40,092 bases of DNA from an uncultured Granulosicoccaceae bacterium (GCA_937922015.1 CAKZVB010000062.1:1-40092); one strand, 5' to 3'. Shown: positions 8,715 through 17,803, counted from the first letter of the stretch. The notes: a model not told the origin generated them from the letters alone. Translations and numbers: made by a program.

Positions 8715-10166
8715 ATGGCTAACTCGATAGATGTCGACTACGACTCTTTGATACCTAACAACGTTGGCTTGTCAGGCGACAGACGTGTGCTGAAGGCACT
8801 GGAGAAGTGGCATCCGGGATACATCAGCTGGTGGAATGATCTTATTCCAAAAAATTTCCAGGATAGCCTGGTGTATTTACGCACCGCAGTCAGTGTCGAT
8901 CCAAAAGGCTGGACCCGATTTGATTATGTAAAAATGCCTGAGTACCGCTGGGGCATTTTACTCGCCCCACAGGTTGACGATAGAAAGATACCTTGCGGTG
9001 AGCACGCCGGTGAAACTGCCTGGCAGGAAGTGCCCGGTGAGTACCGTTCAATGCTGCGACGCCTGATTGTTATTCAGGGTGATACCGAACCGGCTTCTGT
9101 TGAGCAACAACGTTTCCTGGGCATGACTGCTCCTTCTCTGTATGACATGCGTAACCTGTTTCAAATAAACGTTGAGGAAGGCCGACATTTCTGGGCAATG
9201 GTTTATCTGTTGCACAAGTACTTCGGGGCAGACGGGCGCGAAGAAGCCGACGACCTGCTCAGGCGCTCGTCCGGCTCCGATGAAGCGCCGCGTATGCTTG
9301 GTGCCTTCAATGAAGAGACTCCGGACTGGCTGTCGTTTTTCATGTTTACCTACTTTACAGACCGCGATGGAAAGATGCAGCTTGAAAGTCTGGCGCAGTC
9401 AGGGTTTGACCCGCTGTCACGTACCTGTCGATTTATGCTGACCGAAGAAGCACATCATATGTTTGTTGGTGAAACAGGAGTCGGTCGTGTTATACAGCGT
9501 ACCTGTGAAGCAATGCAGCAGGCCGGTATTGATGACGTATACGATATTGATAAAGTCCGTGCGCTGGGCGTCATTGATCTTCCTACTATTCAGAAAAAGC
9601 TCAATCTACACTATACGCTGTCTCTCGATTTATTTGGTCAGGAGGTATCTACCAATGCGGCTAATGCCTTTAATGCGGGTATTAAAGGTCGTTACAATGA
9701 ACATCGTATAGACGATGACCACAAGCTGCGCGATGCGACCTATCCAGTAACCCGTCTTGAAGGTGATCAGATTATTCTGGAAGACACTCCGGCACTTACC
9801 GCCATAAATATGCGTCTGCGTGACGACTATACCAAGGATGCTTCCGGCGGTATCGGGCGATGGAACAAAATTATTGCAAAAGCTGGTTTCAAGTTTGAAC
9901 TAAAGCTTCCGCACACGGGGTTTCATCGACAGATTGGTGTGTTTGCAGGCAGCACAATAGATCCTGAAGGGAATTTTATCAGTCAGCAGGAATACGATAA
10001 AAATAAGGGTGAATGGTTACCGTCTGACGCTGACGGGGATTTTATAAAATCACTGATGATTCCCGAATCGAGGGCGGGTGAATATGCCGGCTGGATCTCA
10101 CCGCCGAAAGTGGGTATTGACAATAAGCCGGGTGACTTTGAATACGTTAAGTTGCACATGGCTTGA
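8715..10166 (+). CDS. boxB: Benzoyl-CoA 2,3-epoxidase oxygenase subunit (BoxB)
   Basis: Class I di-iron oxygenase that, with electrons from BoxA, converts benzoyl-CoA plus O2 to the 2,3-epoxide. It is 483 aa, standard for BoxB. The likely iron ligands are Glu125, Glu155 and His158 (NVEEGRHFW), Asp216 (FTDRDGK) and Glu245 and His248 (TEEAHHMF). They sit at a constant offset of five from the positions I recall for the Azoarcus enzyme. The ATG is preceded by AAAAGG. It lies between boxC and boxA in the usual order. No oddities. Confidence 0.95.
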   Translation: MANSIDVDYDSLIPNNVGLSGDRRVLKALEKWHPGYISWWNDLIPKNFQDSLVYLRTAVSVDPKGWTRFDYVKMPEYRWGILLAPQVDDRKIPCGEHAGETAWQEVPGEYRSMLRRLIVIQGDTEPASVEQQRFLGMTAPSLYDMRNLFQINVEEGRHFWAMVYLLHKYFGADGREEADDLLRRSSGSDEAPRMLGAFNEETPDWLSFFMFTYFTDRDGKMQLESLAQSGFDPLSRTCRFMLTEEAHHMFVGETGVGRVIQRTCEAMQQAGIDDVYDIDKVRALGVIDLPTIQKKLNLHYTLSLDLFGQEVSTNAANAFNAGIKGRYNEHRIDDDHKLRDATYPVTRLEGDQIILEDTPALTAINMRLRDDYTKDASGGIGRWNKIIAKAGFKFELKLPHTGFHRQIGVFAGSTIDPEGNFISQQEYDKNKGEWLPSDADGDFIKSLMIPESRAGEYAGWISPPKVGIDNKPGDFEYVKLHMA

Positions 10167-10199
10167 TGTGATGTCATATGAAAGTTCTGGTGTTGAATA

Positions 10200-11390
10200 A
10201 TGACTAAACCCTCGAAGCAACATTTGATTGATCCGGAAATCTGTATCCGTTGTTATACCTGTGAGGCGACTTGTCCTATTGAGGCCATTACCCACGATGA
10301 CAACAACGTGGTGGTGGATCATGATAAGTGCAATTTTTGTATGGACTGTATACCTGTGTGCCCGACCGGGTCCATTGATAACTGGCGTGTAGTTACCGCT
10401 CCCTACAGTGTTGATGAACAACTGGGTTGGGAGGATCTTCCAGAGCAGCAGGAATTTCCAGACACTGATACCAATGTTACATTGGAAGCATTGGACGATG
10501 ATATCGCAGCACTGCTGGAACAGGCACATGCCGGTGCTGGCGGCGCGGCTAAGGCACCTGCATCGGCATCGAAACCGGCCATTAATTTGTACACGATGTC
10601 CAGGCCGGCGACTGCCACGGTGACGGGCAACTATCGATTGACAGATGGGAAATCAGACAGCGATGTACGGCATATAATTCTTGATATGGGTGCGTTGACC
10701 TTCCCGGTGCTTGAAGGGCAGAGTGTGGGCATCATAGCCCCGGGCAATGACAAGAATGGCAAGGCTTATCTGCCGAGGTTGTATTCTATCTCAAGCCCCA
10801 GGGATGGTGAGCGGCAGCATTATAATAACCTGTCACTGACGGTTAAAAGAGATGAGTCCGGGGTATGTTCAAATTACATCTGCGATCTTGAAAAAGGCGA
10901 TAAAGTACAGGTGACTGGTCCGTTTGGCTCTACATTTCTGCTGCCGAATGAATCCAGCGCCAGGCTTCTGATGATTTGTACAGGGACAGGCTCGGCACCT
11001 TTTCGGGCCTTTACCATGCAAAGATTACGAACCGGTGCCACAGCGGCTGGAGGCATGGTGTTGGTATTCGGTGCCAGATCCCCTCAAGAGCTTCCCTACT
11101 TTGGTCCATTAAATAAGGTGCCGCAGGATGTATTGCAAAAACACCTGGTGTTCAGCCGGATGCCGGGTGAAAGCAAGCGCTATGTACAGCATGAGTTGAA
11201 AAAAAATGCGGACTCAATTGCACAACTTATTGTTGACCCTGGTTGTCATCTTTATATTTGCGGCCTTAAGGCGATGGAAGAGGGAGTGGAGCAGGCACTC
11301 AGTGAGATCGCTATTAAAATAGACAAAGACTGGCACACCTTACGCGATTCTATGCGTGAAGATGGCAGATACCATGTCGAGACTTATTAA
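10200..11390 (+). CDS. boxA: Benzoyl-CoA 2,3-epoxidase reductase subunit (BoxA)
   Basis: NADPH-dependent flavoprotein reductase that feeds electrons to BoxB; 396 aa. The N-terminal ferredoxin domain carries two CX2CX2CX3C motifs (Cys15/18/21/25 and Cys44/47/50/54), predicting two [4Fe-4S] clusters. An Ala-rich linker (about 105-127) follows, then a ferredoxin-NADP reductase-type module with the FAD-binding RLYS motif (193-196), the nucleotide loop GTGSAPFR (262-269) and a C-terminal YICGLKAMEEGV segment. It follows boxB by 33 bp and precedes boxR by 15 bp, so the genes are probably co-transcribed. Confidence 0.95.
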   Translation: MTKPSKQHLIDPEICIRCYTCEATCPIEAITHDDNNVVVDHDKCNFCMDCIPVCPTGSIDNWRVVTAPYSVDEQLGWEDLPEQQEFPDTDTNVTLEALDDDIAALLEQAHAGAGGAAKAPASASKPAINLYTMSRPATATVTGNYRLTDGKSDSDVRHIILDMGALTFPVLEGQSVGIIAPGNDKNGKAYLPRLYSISSPRDGERQHYNNLSLTVKRDESGVCSNYICDLEKGDKVQVTGPFGSTFLLPNESSARLLMICTGTGSAPFRAFTMQRLRTGATAAGGMVLVFGARSPQELPYFGPLNKVPQDVLQKHLVFSRMPGESKRYVQHELKKNADSIAQLIVDPGCHLYICGLKAMEEGVEQALSEIAIKIDKDWHTLRDSMREDGRYHVETY

Positions 11391-11405
11391 ACCATCTGTG
11401 GTTGC

Positions 11406-12305
11406 GTGGAATCAGTCGATTTAATGGCTGTCGATAAAACAGCAGTGGCTGCAAGCAATTCCGATCAGGAAGCTATTGATCTTTTTGTGACAAAAGTGGG
11501 TGCCCGCGTGCGCGTTGCACGTAAGGAACGAGGTATCTCACGGCGAGTGTTGTCAGAACGTTCGGGTGTGTCGCAACGGTACCTGGCGTTGCTGGAAAAC
11601 GGCGGTGGCAATATATCCATTGCTCTTTTGTATAAAGTGGCCGGCGCGCTGGAATATCCACTGGAATGGTTTCTTGTCGCCGCTAAAGAATGCGGCGGCA
11701 GTAATCTTCAGCAGCGATTTGATGCAGCAGATTCGAAAACCCGGCAGCAGGTGCTATCGCTTTTAGATAAAAATAATACGATCACTAACAAACAACGGCG
11801 TGTGTGTTTAATTGGATTACGAGGGGCCGGGAAATCTACACTGGGCAGGTCTGTCAGTGAATTATTAAATCTGCCCTTTATTGAGTTGAATCGCGAGATT
11901 GAACAACTATCGGGCCTGTCAGTGGCGGAAGTCATGAATCTATATGGGCAGGAAGGGTATCGCAAGCTGGAACGGCAGGCCCTGCAGAGAGTTTTTCAGT
12001 CGATCGATTCTGCCGTCCTTGCAGTGGCCGGAGGTATTGTGTCCGAGCCAGACACTTATGAACTGTTGCTGTCTAACTTTCACACCGTGTGGTTAAAGGC
12101 TTCACCTGAAGAACATATGCACAGGGTGTTGCAGCAGGGCGATGACAGGCCAATGGCCGGTAACCCTGCGGCAATGGAAGAACTAAAATCCATTCTTGTT
12201 AGTCGGGAAGCGCTCTATGCCAGAGCCGATACGATGATAGACACCAGTGGTAAGTCGTTTCAGGAGGCGCAGGCTGAGTTGCTTGAGGTAGCCAGCCGGG
12301 TTTGA
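11406..12305 (+). CDS. boxR: BoxR, XRE plus shikimate-kinase-like repressor
   Basis: Transcriptional regulator of the box pathway, 299 aa, of the BoxR/BzdR family. The N-terminal XRE helix-turn-helix spans about residues 30-90 (RVARKERGISRRVLSERSG). A linker and a C-terminal shikimate-kinase-like domain (about 130-299) follow, with Walker A GLRGAGKST (137-145). In this family the kinase-like domain senses benzoyl-CoA rather than phosphorylating shikimate. The start is GTG 11406; ATG 11424 is an alternative. It is the last gene of the box set. The TGCA-rich region upstream of boxC is its likely target. Confidence 0.93.
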   Translation: MESVDLMAVDKTAVAASNSDQEAIDLFVTKVGARVRVARKERGISRRVLSERSGVSQRYLALLENGGGNISIALLYKVAGALEYPLEWFLVAAKECGGSNLQQRFDAADSKTRQQVLSLLDKNNTITNKQRRVCLIGLRGAGKSTLGRSVSELLNLPFIELNREIEQLSGLSVAEVMNLYGQEGYRKLERQALQRVFQSIDSAVLAVAGGIVSEPDTYELLLSNFHTVWLKASPEEHMHRVLQQGDDRPMAGNPAAMEELKSILVSREALYARADTMIDTSGKSFQEAQAELLEVASRV

Positions 12306-12330
12306 GGCCAGGTGTTGTCGACAGCGTATT

Positions 12331-13152
12331 TCAGGCCGCGCTGTTTAAATAATCTGACCAATCCCGATCACCGGCGCCAAAGACGAAAAAGTGAGGGTTT
12401 AACAGTGAATCTTTTGTGTTGTAGCGAAGGGGTTGCATGTTGGTGTCTGTGAGGTGTCCGCCGGCTTCTTCCACTATGCACTGTGCCGCTGCGGTGTCCC
12501 ATTCGCCGGTGGGCCCAAGGCGCGGGTAGATATCTGCCCGGCCTTCTGCCACCAGACATGATTTCAGCGCGCCGCCCATGCGCAGTTCTTTGTGCTTACC
12601 CAGGTTTTTCAGGAAGAGTTGTAATTGCTCCCCGCCAACAGGTGCCCAGCTGCGTGCTACTGTGATGCAGGTGTCAGGCGTAGTGCGTACCTGGATTTTT
12701 CTGGGGGGACTGTCTCCGACCATTTTCCATGCACCTTTGCCACGGGTTGCCCAGTAAGTAATATCCAGCACAGGTGCGTGTACCACGCCAGCTATCGGTG
12801 ACCCGTTGTGTATCAACGCTATATTGACGCTGAATTCACCATTTTGTTTTATAAATTCTCTGGTGCCGTCTAAGGGGTCCACCAGCCAGTAGGTATTCCA
12901 TTTGCTACGGCTGGCAAAGGGAATGGTGCAGGTCTCTTCAGTTAGTACAGGCAGGTTTGGATTGAGTGTATTCAGTTGGCTGATAATAACCTGATTTGCT
13001 GCAAGATCGGCAGCAGTTATAGGGGTTTCATCAATTTTTTGAGTGACGGCTATATCAGGGGCGTAGAGCTCGAGTATGGTTCTGCCTGCAATCTTTCCGA
13101 CCAGTACAATCTCGTCGATGTGTTGTGCAATATTTGTAGCATCAAGTGGCAT
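12331..13152 (-). CDS. cysQ: 3'(2'),5'-bisphosphate nucleotidase CysQ
   Basis: Mg-dependent phosphatase of the inositol-monophosphatase superfamily, 273 aa, that removes 3'-phosphoadenosine 5'-phosphate made in sulfate assimilation. Metal-binding motifs are TEE (71-73), WLVDPLDGTREF (89-100) and the distal GEWDTAAAQ (about 217-225) followed by EEAGG. No signal peptide, so cytoplasmic. It converges with boxR, with only 25 bp between the stops, and I see no clear terminator there. No sulfur genes adjoin it. The CysQ call over a generic IMPase rests on overall similarity and is fairly secure. Confidence 0.88.
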   Translation of the reverse strand: MPLDATNIAQHIDEIVLVGKIAGRTILELYAPDIAVTQKIDETPITAADLAANQVIISQLNTLNPNLPVLTEETCTIPFASRSKWNTYWLVDPLDGTREFIKQNGEFSVNIALIHNGSPIAGVVHAPVLDITYWATRGKGAWKMVGDSPPRKIQVRTTPDTCITVARSWAPVGGEQLQLFLKNLGKHKELRMGGALKSCLVAEGRADIYPRLGPTGEWDTAAAQCIVEEAGGHLTDTNMQPLRYNTKDSLLNPHFFVFGAGDRDWSDYLNSAA

Positions 13153-13735
13153 GTTGGTTTGTAGGTTGAGTCATCATGGCAGTGGTTATGATGAAAGAAG
13201 GTAATGGTGCCTTGAATAGCCCGGGAGAATAGTTGCACGACAGTTACCTTGTGATGAATCGGAGGGTTGCGCAATATCCAGGAAAGGCCGGGCAGCTACA
13301 CCGCAGCGCGGCAATAAACACATGAGCGGGCTGCTGGTAAACACGATTCGTGTTATTGAATCTGTGGAGCGCCAGTCCTGATCAGGCCCTTTTGTTAAAG
13401 CTGGTTGATGCATGATTAATGTGATGTATCTGATGCTGAAGTTGGTTATACCAAGTGTTAATTGATATGGCAACTTAATTGGAGATACCTGTCTGGTATT
13501 GCAAGTAAAGCGCAGAATTGAGTTTGCTGGCGGGTGTCGATTTTACCGGCATTGATGGGTCGCTATACCATCATTTTTTATCCTTCAGTTGCGGCCAACA
13601 ACGTGAAGTGGCTTTGTGATCGTGGTACGGTGCCGTCAAAGTATCGTCCGGCGCGTTGTCGATAGGCGCACCATTCGCTGAGGCCGGACGGCGTGAACAC
13701 ACTTTGCAACATTGAGCTCATGGCGGGTAGTTCTT
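13153..13735. other. 583-bp gap with no convincing gene
   Basis: Open frames of up to 95 codons occur here but show no recognisable protein. There is a short palindrome, TTGGT-TAT-ACCAA (13442-13454), that could be an operator for the downstream SDR gene. CATCAT (13172-13177) pairs with ATGATG (13188-13193), and CGTCCGGC (13645-13652) pairs with GCCGGACG (13683-13690). All are weak. The promoters of cysQ and of the SDR gene must lie here. Confidence 0.4.
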
Positions 13736-14428
13736 TTGGCTAAAAAAATTATTGTGGTAACCGGAGTGACACGCGGTCTGGGTCGGGCAATGGTGGACGG
13801 TTTTATTGCATCGGGACATACAGTGATCGGCATTGGTCGAAGCGAAAGTAAAATAGCTGAGCTTGCTGTTCTTTATCCTGATCATAGTTTTACGGTTGCA
13901 GACACGGCTGATTTAACTTCGGTGAGTGGGTGGGCTGTGCATGTTCTTGAACATGTAGGTGTTCCCGATATAGTGGTGAACAATGCCGGTGTTATTAATC
14001 GCAATGCGCCGTTGTGGCAAGTTCCTGCAGAAGAGTTCGCAAATGTTGTCGATGTGAATATCAAAGGGGTGTATCACGTGATACAGCAGTTTTGCCCTGC
14101 TATGATAAAAAACGGCGGCGGGGTGTTTGTGAATTTCAGCAGTGGCTGGGGCCGAAGTGTTTCCTCTGATGTTGCACCCTATTGCGCAAGTAAATGGGCA
14201 ATTGAAGGATTGAGTCAGGCGCTGGCGGCTGATTTTACCGCAACTAATGCTCGCGGTATGGTCTCAGTGGCATTGAACCCGGGCATTATTCACACCGATA
14301 TGTTGTCCAGCTGTTTTGGTGATCAGGCGGCAAGTTTCACAAAGCCTGCAGACTGGGTAAAGAGTGCTGTTCCTTTGATTCTAGGCATCCTGCCATCCGA
14401 TAATGGTGGTGCATTAACAGTCGGGTGA
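13736..14428 (+). CDS. SDR-family oxidoreductase
   Basis: Short-chain dehydrogenase/reductase, about 230 aa, classical type. The nucleotide motif TGVTRGLG sits in the first strand-loop, NNAG near the middle, and the catalytic YCASK follows a serine in FSSGWG. The frame is open from TTG 13712, but TTG 13736 gives the normal MAKKIIVVTG N-terminus; neither has a strong ribosome site. The arginine after TGVT and the serine near the end of the second strand (GRSES) suggest NADP preference, which is inference. Substrate unknown, and no metabolic neighbours explain it. Confidence 0.85.
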   Translation: MAKKIIVVTGVTRGLGRAMVDGFIASGHTVIGIGRSESKIAELAVLYPDHSFTVADTADLTSVSGWAVHVLEHVGVPDIVVNNAGVINRNAPLWQVPAEEFANVVDVNIKGVYHVIQQFCPAMIKNGGGVFVNFSSGWGRSVSSDVAPYCASKWAIEGLSQALAADFTATNARGMVSVALNPGIIHTDMLSSCFGDQAASFTKPADWVKSAVPLILGILPSDNGGALTVG

Positions 14429-14447
14429 TTATTGAGCCGGGCTGTAG

Positions 14448-14611
14448 CTAGTGCCCGTCCAGAAACAGGGCGTAGCGAGGATCACTCAGGTGCGTGAGAT
14501 TTTGCCTACCACATGTGGGCGCTTAGTCATTCATAAGTAACTACATGTGGTCGGCGAAAGATTGCGTGCATGAGTGGTCCGTAGTAGCACTTGTTTCTGG
14601 ATGGGCACTAG
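14448..14611. repeat. Palindromic MITE-like element A, CTAG-bounded
   Basis: Long imperfect palindrome between two convergent genes. Outer arms of 23 nt (14445-14467 and 14592-14614) match at 22 positions. Inner arms (about 14483-14516 and 14543-14576) match at about 24 of 34. The 26-nt loop contains GCGCTTAGTCATTC. CTAG occurs at both ends (14448-14451 and 14608-14611), as a 4-bp target duplication would. It shares its loop core with element B and a 22-nt exact match (14544-14565) with element C. No ORF. Confidence 0.8.
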
Positions 14612-14677
14612 CTATATGTTTGTAAGCTGTCTTTGCTGTGAGTTTCGTAGAAGATAGATCAAACAGCTGCCGGTCCA

Positions 14678-14704
14678 TAAAAAAAGGGGGCAAAAAGCCC
14701 CCAT
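14678..14704 (-). terminator. Rho-independent terminator of the lipoprotein gene
   Basis: On the minus strand a GGGGGC stem, TTTTT loop and GCCCCC stem are followed by seven T residues, about 30 bp after the stop of the lipoprotein gene. This is a textbook intrinsic terminator for transcription leftward. Confidence 0.9.
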
Positions 14705-14732
14705 AATGCCGACGGGGAAACACAAATCTCTG

Positions 14733-16586
14733 TTAGTCGTAGTAGCCAACGGTCGGCGCAAGGATTGCCTGACCGAATAATGATGGGTTGAACCAGCTGT
14801 CGTCACTGCCGGACGGAGCATACCAACCCCATTTAGTATCACGATCTCCACCATCGTCGTCGTCATTGATATGTACATCAAAGCCGAACTCGGTGCCTAT
14901 TGGCATGTTGATCGAGCTCATTTTTACGCGAATCTCATAGTAGGACAGAGTCGCATCACCAAAACGATTCTCCTCATTGGTCGCGAATGTAGTGACCATG
15001 CTTGCGGCCGAGCTGCTGCCAGCGTTGGAGTCGCCAGCGTAGGTATAGACTTTTTGATAATCATTGCTGTCATAGCTCGATGCTTGTTCGTTGCCGATAT
15101 CGAAAAATAGTTCAACTGAATCATCCTGCCAGGCATCGGTTGAATCACTTTCCAGTTCGTAGAACGGCTCGTTGTAGACGGTGACCAGTATGTATATGTA
15201 GGTGCCGTCGTGCATAGCACGCCAGTTGTTGTTCCCCCAGTAATAGTTTTGCTCTATTTCATCGCCATTCTTATCGATAAGCAGGTGGCTAACACCCAGA
15301 TAGTTACCTTTGTTGTCACAGCGTTGCGCGGCACGCCATTCTCTCCAGCCATAGACACCGTCGAGCGTGGGAGGGTTGTTGGTACGTGGGATAACAACGA
15401 GTGCATCTTCCTGATCATCCGGTATACCGTTACCGTCGTCATCGAGGTCGGCATTGTTGCCGATGCCGTCGTTGTCCTGGTCGTTGAATTCGTTGGGGTC
15501 CGATGGAAATGCGTCGTCGATGTCAGGTACGCCGTCACCATCGGCGTCTTCCCGTCCGGTGATATTTGCATTTAGCGGCTGTGGATCGGCCAGATCATGG
15601 GTGTCGTCGTTGTCGTCGTCAGTGTCGGCGTTATTGCCAATACCATCGTTGTCTGTATCAAGGCTTTCTGAATCGTCGAGAGGAAAGCGATCGTTGATGT
15701 CGTTAACTCCGTCGTTGTCATCGTCAGTGTCTATTGCATCACCGATCCCGTCGCCGTCAGTATCGAAAGCACTTTGTGCATCCAGGGGGTTGATGTCATT
15801 GGCGTCTGAAATGCCGTCGTTGTCGTCATCGGTGTCTGCATTGTTACCGATTCCGTCGCCATCGGTATCGACCCATTCAGCACTGTTGCGCGGGAAACGG
15901 TCAAGGTTATCGTCAACGCCGTCGTTGTCGTCATCCGGGTCACTGTTGTTGCCAGTGCCGTCAAGGTCGGTGTCTACCGATTCATTAGCATTGTAGGGAA
16001 ACGCGTCATTGGCATCTGCAACGCCGTCGTTGTCGTCATCGGTGTCTACAGAGTCTGGAGTGCCATCATTGTCATAGTCACCGTTGCGCCCTGATGGATC
16101 TGATCCGTCTTCAATTTCTCTTATATTGCTGAAACCATCACCGTCCGAATCGATATCGACGTTTATCTGGTTTTCGGGAAAGTAGACCGATGCCTGGGTG
16201 TTGGAGACAAGTATTTTCTGTTGTGCGGTACCTAATAGAAGGTTATCGCTCTGCCTTCTGACAGACAGGTGAATAGTATGCTCGACATTAAACGGAAGCT
16301 GGTAGCTGCCGCGGTATTCCTGAGTAGATGATGAGCTCAGATTACTTGTCAGCCCGCTGACCGTGCCCTGAACAATAATGTCTTCACTCAAAGCGGTGAT
16401 GCGGGCGGGCAGATCAACTCTTACCGAGACATCTGAATCCAGTGATGCTCCGTCGTTTAATAGCAAGTTCTCAGCGTCGGTTCCGGAGCCGCCACATGCG
16501 GTAACAAGCAAGCCGGAGGAGATAGCAGCGGCGAGTGATAGCTTTCGGAATGTGGTGCCGGGTGTCTTTTGTTTGGGTAGATTCAT
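14733..16586 (-). CDS. Lipoprotein with TSP type-3 repeats and CBM9-like domain
   Basis: Predicted surface or outer-membrane lipoprotein, 617 aa. The signal ends in the lipobox LVTAC with Cys31 as acylation site. Residues about 50-140 form an uncharacterised domain. Residues about 144-395 are acidic thrombospondin type-3 repeats (DTDGDGIGNNADTDDDNDG pattern), which bind calcium and act as a stalk. The C-terminus (about 405-617) resembles a family 9 carbohydrate-binding module: PPTLDGVYGWREW at its start, then DDSVELFFDIGN, FGFDVHINDDDDGGDRDTKW and a final WFNPSLFGQ. It therefore probably holds polysaccharide at the cell surface. A ribosome site (CAGGAAA) precedes the ATG, and a terminator follows the stop. 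No glycan-degrading enzymes adjoin it. Confidence 0.82.
   Translation of the reverse strand: MNLPKQKTPGTTFRKLSLAAAISSGLLVTACGGSGTDAENLLLNDGASLDSDVSVRVDLPARITALSEDIIVQGTVSGLTSNLSSSSTQEYRGSYQLPFNVEHTIHLSVRRQSDNLLLGTAQQKILVSNTQASVYFPENQINVDIDSDGDGFSNIREIEDGSDPSGRNGDYDNDGTPDSVDTDDDNDGVADANDAFPYNANESVDTDLDGTGNNSDPDDDNDGVDDNLDRFPRNSAEWVDTDGDGIGNNADTDDDNDGISDANDINPLDAQSAFDTDGDGIGDAIDTDDDNDGVNDINDRFPLDDSESLDTDNDGIGNNADTDDDNDDTHDLADPQPLNANITGREDADGDGVPDIDDAFPSDPNEFNDQDNDGIGNNADLDDDGNGIPDDQEDALVVIPRTNNPPTLDGVYGWREWRAAQRCDNKGNYLGVSHLLIDKNGDEIEQNYYWGNNNWRAMHDGTYIYILVTVYNEPFYELESDSTDAWQDDSVELFFDIGNEQASSYDSNDYQKVYTYAGDSNAGSSSAASMVTTFATNEENRFGDATLSYYEIRVKMSSINMPIGTEFGFDVHINDDDDGGDRDTKWGWYAPSGSDDSWFNPSLFGQAILAPTVGYYD
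15558..15977 (-). repeat. 105-bp tandem coding repeats (TSP3)
   Basis: Four consecutive in-frame units of 35 codons (residues about 204-343 of the lipoprotein), each reading roughly x-D-T-D-x-D-G-I-G-N-N-A-D-T-D-D-D-N-D-G. Diverged partial units flank them (to about 15400 and 16157). Such arrays can gain or lose units by recombination, changing stalk length. Confidence 0.8.
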
Positions 16587-17212
16587 TTTCCTGTACTCCG
16601 GGAAATTGTTGTGAAATTCGGGTGTGGCCTTAACGGTGTATGCAATTAATGTGTCATGACGTTATGTTCATTATGTCATGACGAATAATTTTGTCAAGAA
16701 TTACCCCGAACTTTTGTGTAATGGCTCTGGTCTGGTTAGTTTTTCCCCATTCAGGTGGGTTTAAGTATTTGAAAAAACTATAAAATGTGGTTGTCTTTAA
16801 AAAAGAAACCGACGAAACCGGGGTCGTAAAACGCTCAATCAGCGTGGTCTGATGAAAAGAATCGACGTCATATAGTGTGTCAAACCGTGATATCTGGAGT
16901 GGTGGTCGGCTTGTCAGGGATTTTCACTGTGTCTGGCCATCGCGCCGTTGTGATGCAGGCTAGCCCGATAGGTATTTGCGCGTCTTGCCAGTAACGTATT
17001 TATTCAAACCACTGCTATTGGTGGGGCTTAACCTGATATTGTGAATCTGCCAGACTGCTGTAGCTTGCTCCCTGATTCTGATACGGCGCTAATGCTAAAA
17101 ACCGGATGTCTGCAATCGCAGCTGTATAACCCTATCAGTCACGCTACACTTTGATTACCGCCTGAGATGCCGTCTGTCGCAGGTTTTTAAACCGAAAATT
17201 GCGGAGTATGAG
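16587..17212. promoter_or_regulatory. Divergent intergenic region with paired GTCATGAC sites
   Basis: A 626-bp gap between the divergent lipoprotein and flavoprotein genes. The self-complementary octamer GTCATGAC occurs at 16653-16660 and again at 16675-16682. The two copies lie 22 bp apart (two helical turns) inside a longer direct repeat TGTCATGACG, 67-96 bp upstream of the lipoprotein start. This is a good candidate operator for a dimeric regulator. The rest, about 16700-17200, shows no convincing gene or motif. Confidence 0.55.
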
Positions 17213-17800
17213 TTGATTCAAATCGCAGTTGTATATTTTTCCGAAACCGGTGCCACTGGTAAGCTTGCGGAAGCGCTGATGTCCGGGCTTGAGTCTATAA
17301 GCAATGTGAGCGTAATCGAACACCGGATTGCCGGCCATGAAATAGTCGAAGGGCGATTTGAAAATCAGGATCTGTTAACCACATTGACTGCCTGCGATGG
17401 CATTGTTTTCGGTACACCAACTTACATGGGTGGAGTGTCTGCGCAGCTGAAAGCTTTTATAGATGCAACCAGTGAGCTTTGGTGTGAACAGGAATGGGCT
17501 GGAAAAATTGCCGCAGGTTTTACCTGTGGCAGTTCATTTAACGGTGATCAATCCAGCACGTTGCAGTATCTCATTACCCTGGCAAGTCAGCAGGGGATGT
17601 TCTGGATTGGACTGGACAGCGCCACCGGCTACAAAGACCACGGCGTCAACAGGCTGGGGTGCCAGCTGGGAGTGGTTGCTCATACACCGGATGACACTGT
17701 ACATGGAGATGATCTGGCGACGGCAACGTACCTCGGCCGGCGCGTTGCACAGTACGCCATAAAGCTGCAAATGACCAATAGTGTTATTGGTGCAGATTGA
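17213..17800 (+). CDS. WrbA-like flavodoxin-family protein
   Basis: FMN-binding flavodoxin-fold protein, 195 aa, resembling NAD(P)H:quinone oxidoreductases of the WrbA type. The phosphate-binding loop is SETGATGKLAE (10-20), the isoalloxazine-side segment is FGTPTYMGGVSAQLKAFID (66-84), and a third loop follows in FTCGSSFNGDQ. Start is TTG 17213: the ATG just upstream (17207) runs into a stop after one codon, and GGAG lies nearby. Cytosolic; probably a two-electron quinone reductase in redox stress, by family. Confidence 0.82.
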   Translation: MIQIAVVYFSETGATGKLAEALMSGLESISNVSVIEHRIAGHEIVEGRFENQDLLTTLTACDGIVFGTPTYMGGVSAQLKAFIDATSELWCEQEWAGKIAAGFTCGSSFNGDQSSTLQYLITLASQQGMFWIGLDSATGYKDHGVNRLGCQLGVVAHTPDDTVHGDDLATATYLGRRVAQYAIKLQMTNSVIGAD

Positions 17801-17803
17801 CTG

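Noticed and set aside
13186..13473. 95-codon open frame on the minus strand upstream of cysQ
   Set aside because: No recognisable family, no ribosome site, and a composition unlike the neighbouring proteins; more likely chance.
15454..15996. 180-codon plus-strand frame rich in serine and proline opposite the lipoprotein gene
   Set aside because: It is the mirror of the Asp-rich TSP3 repeats, an antisense artefact of their codon bias.
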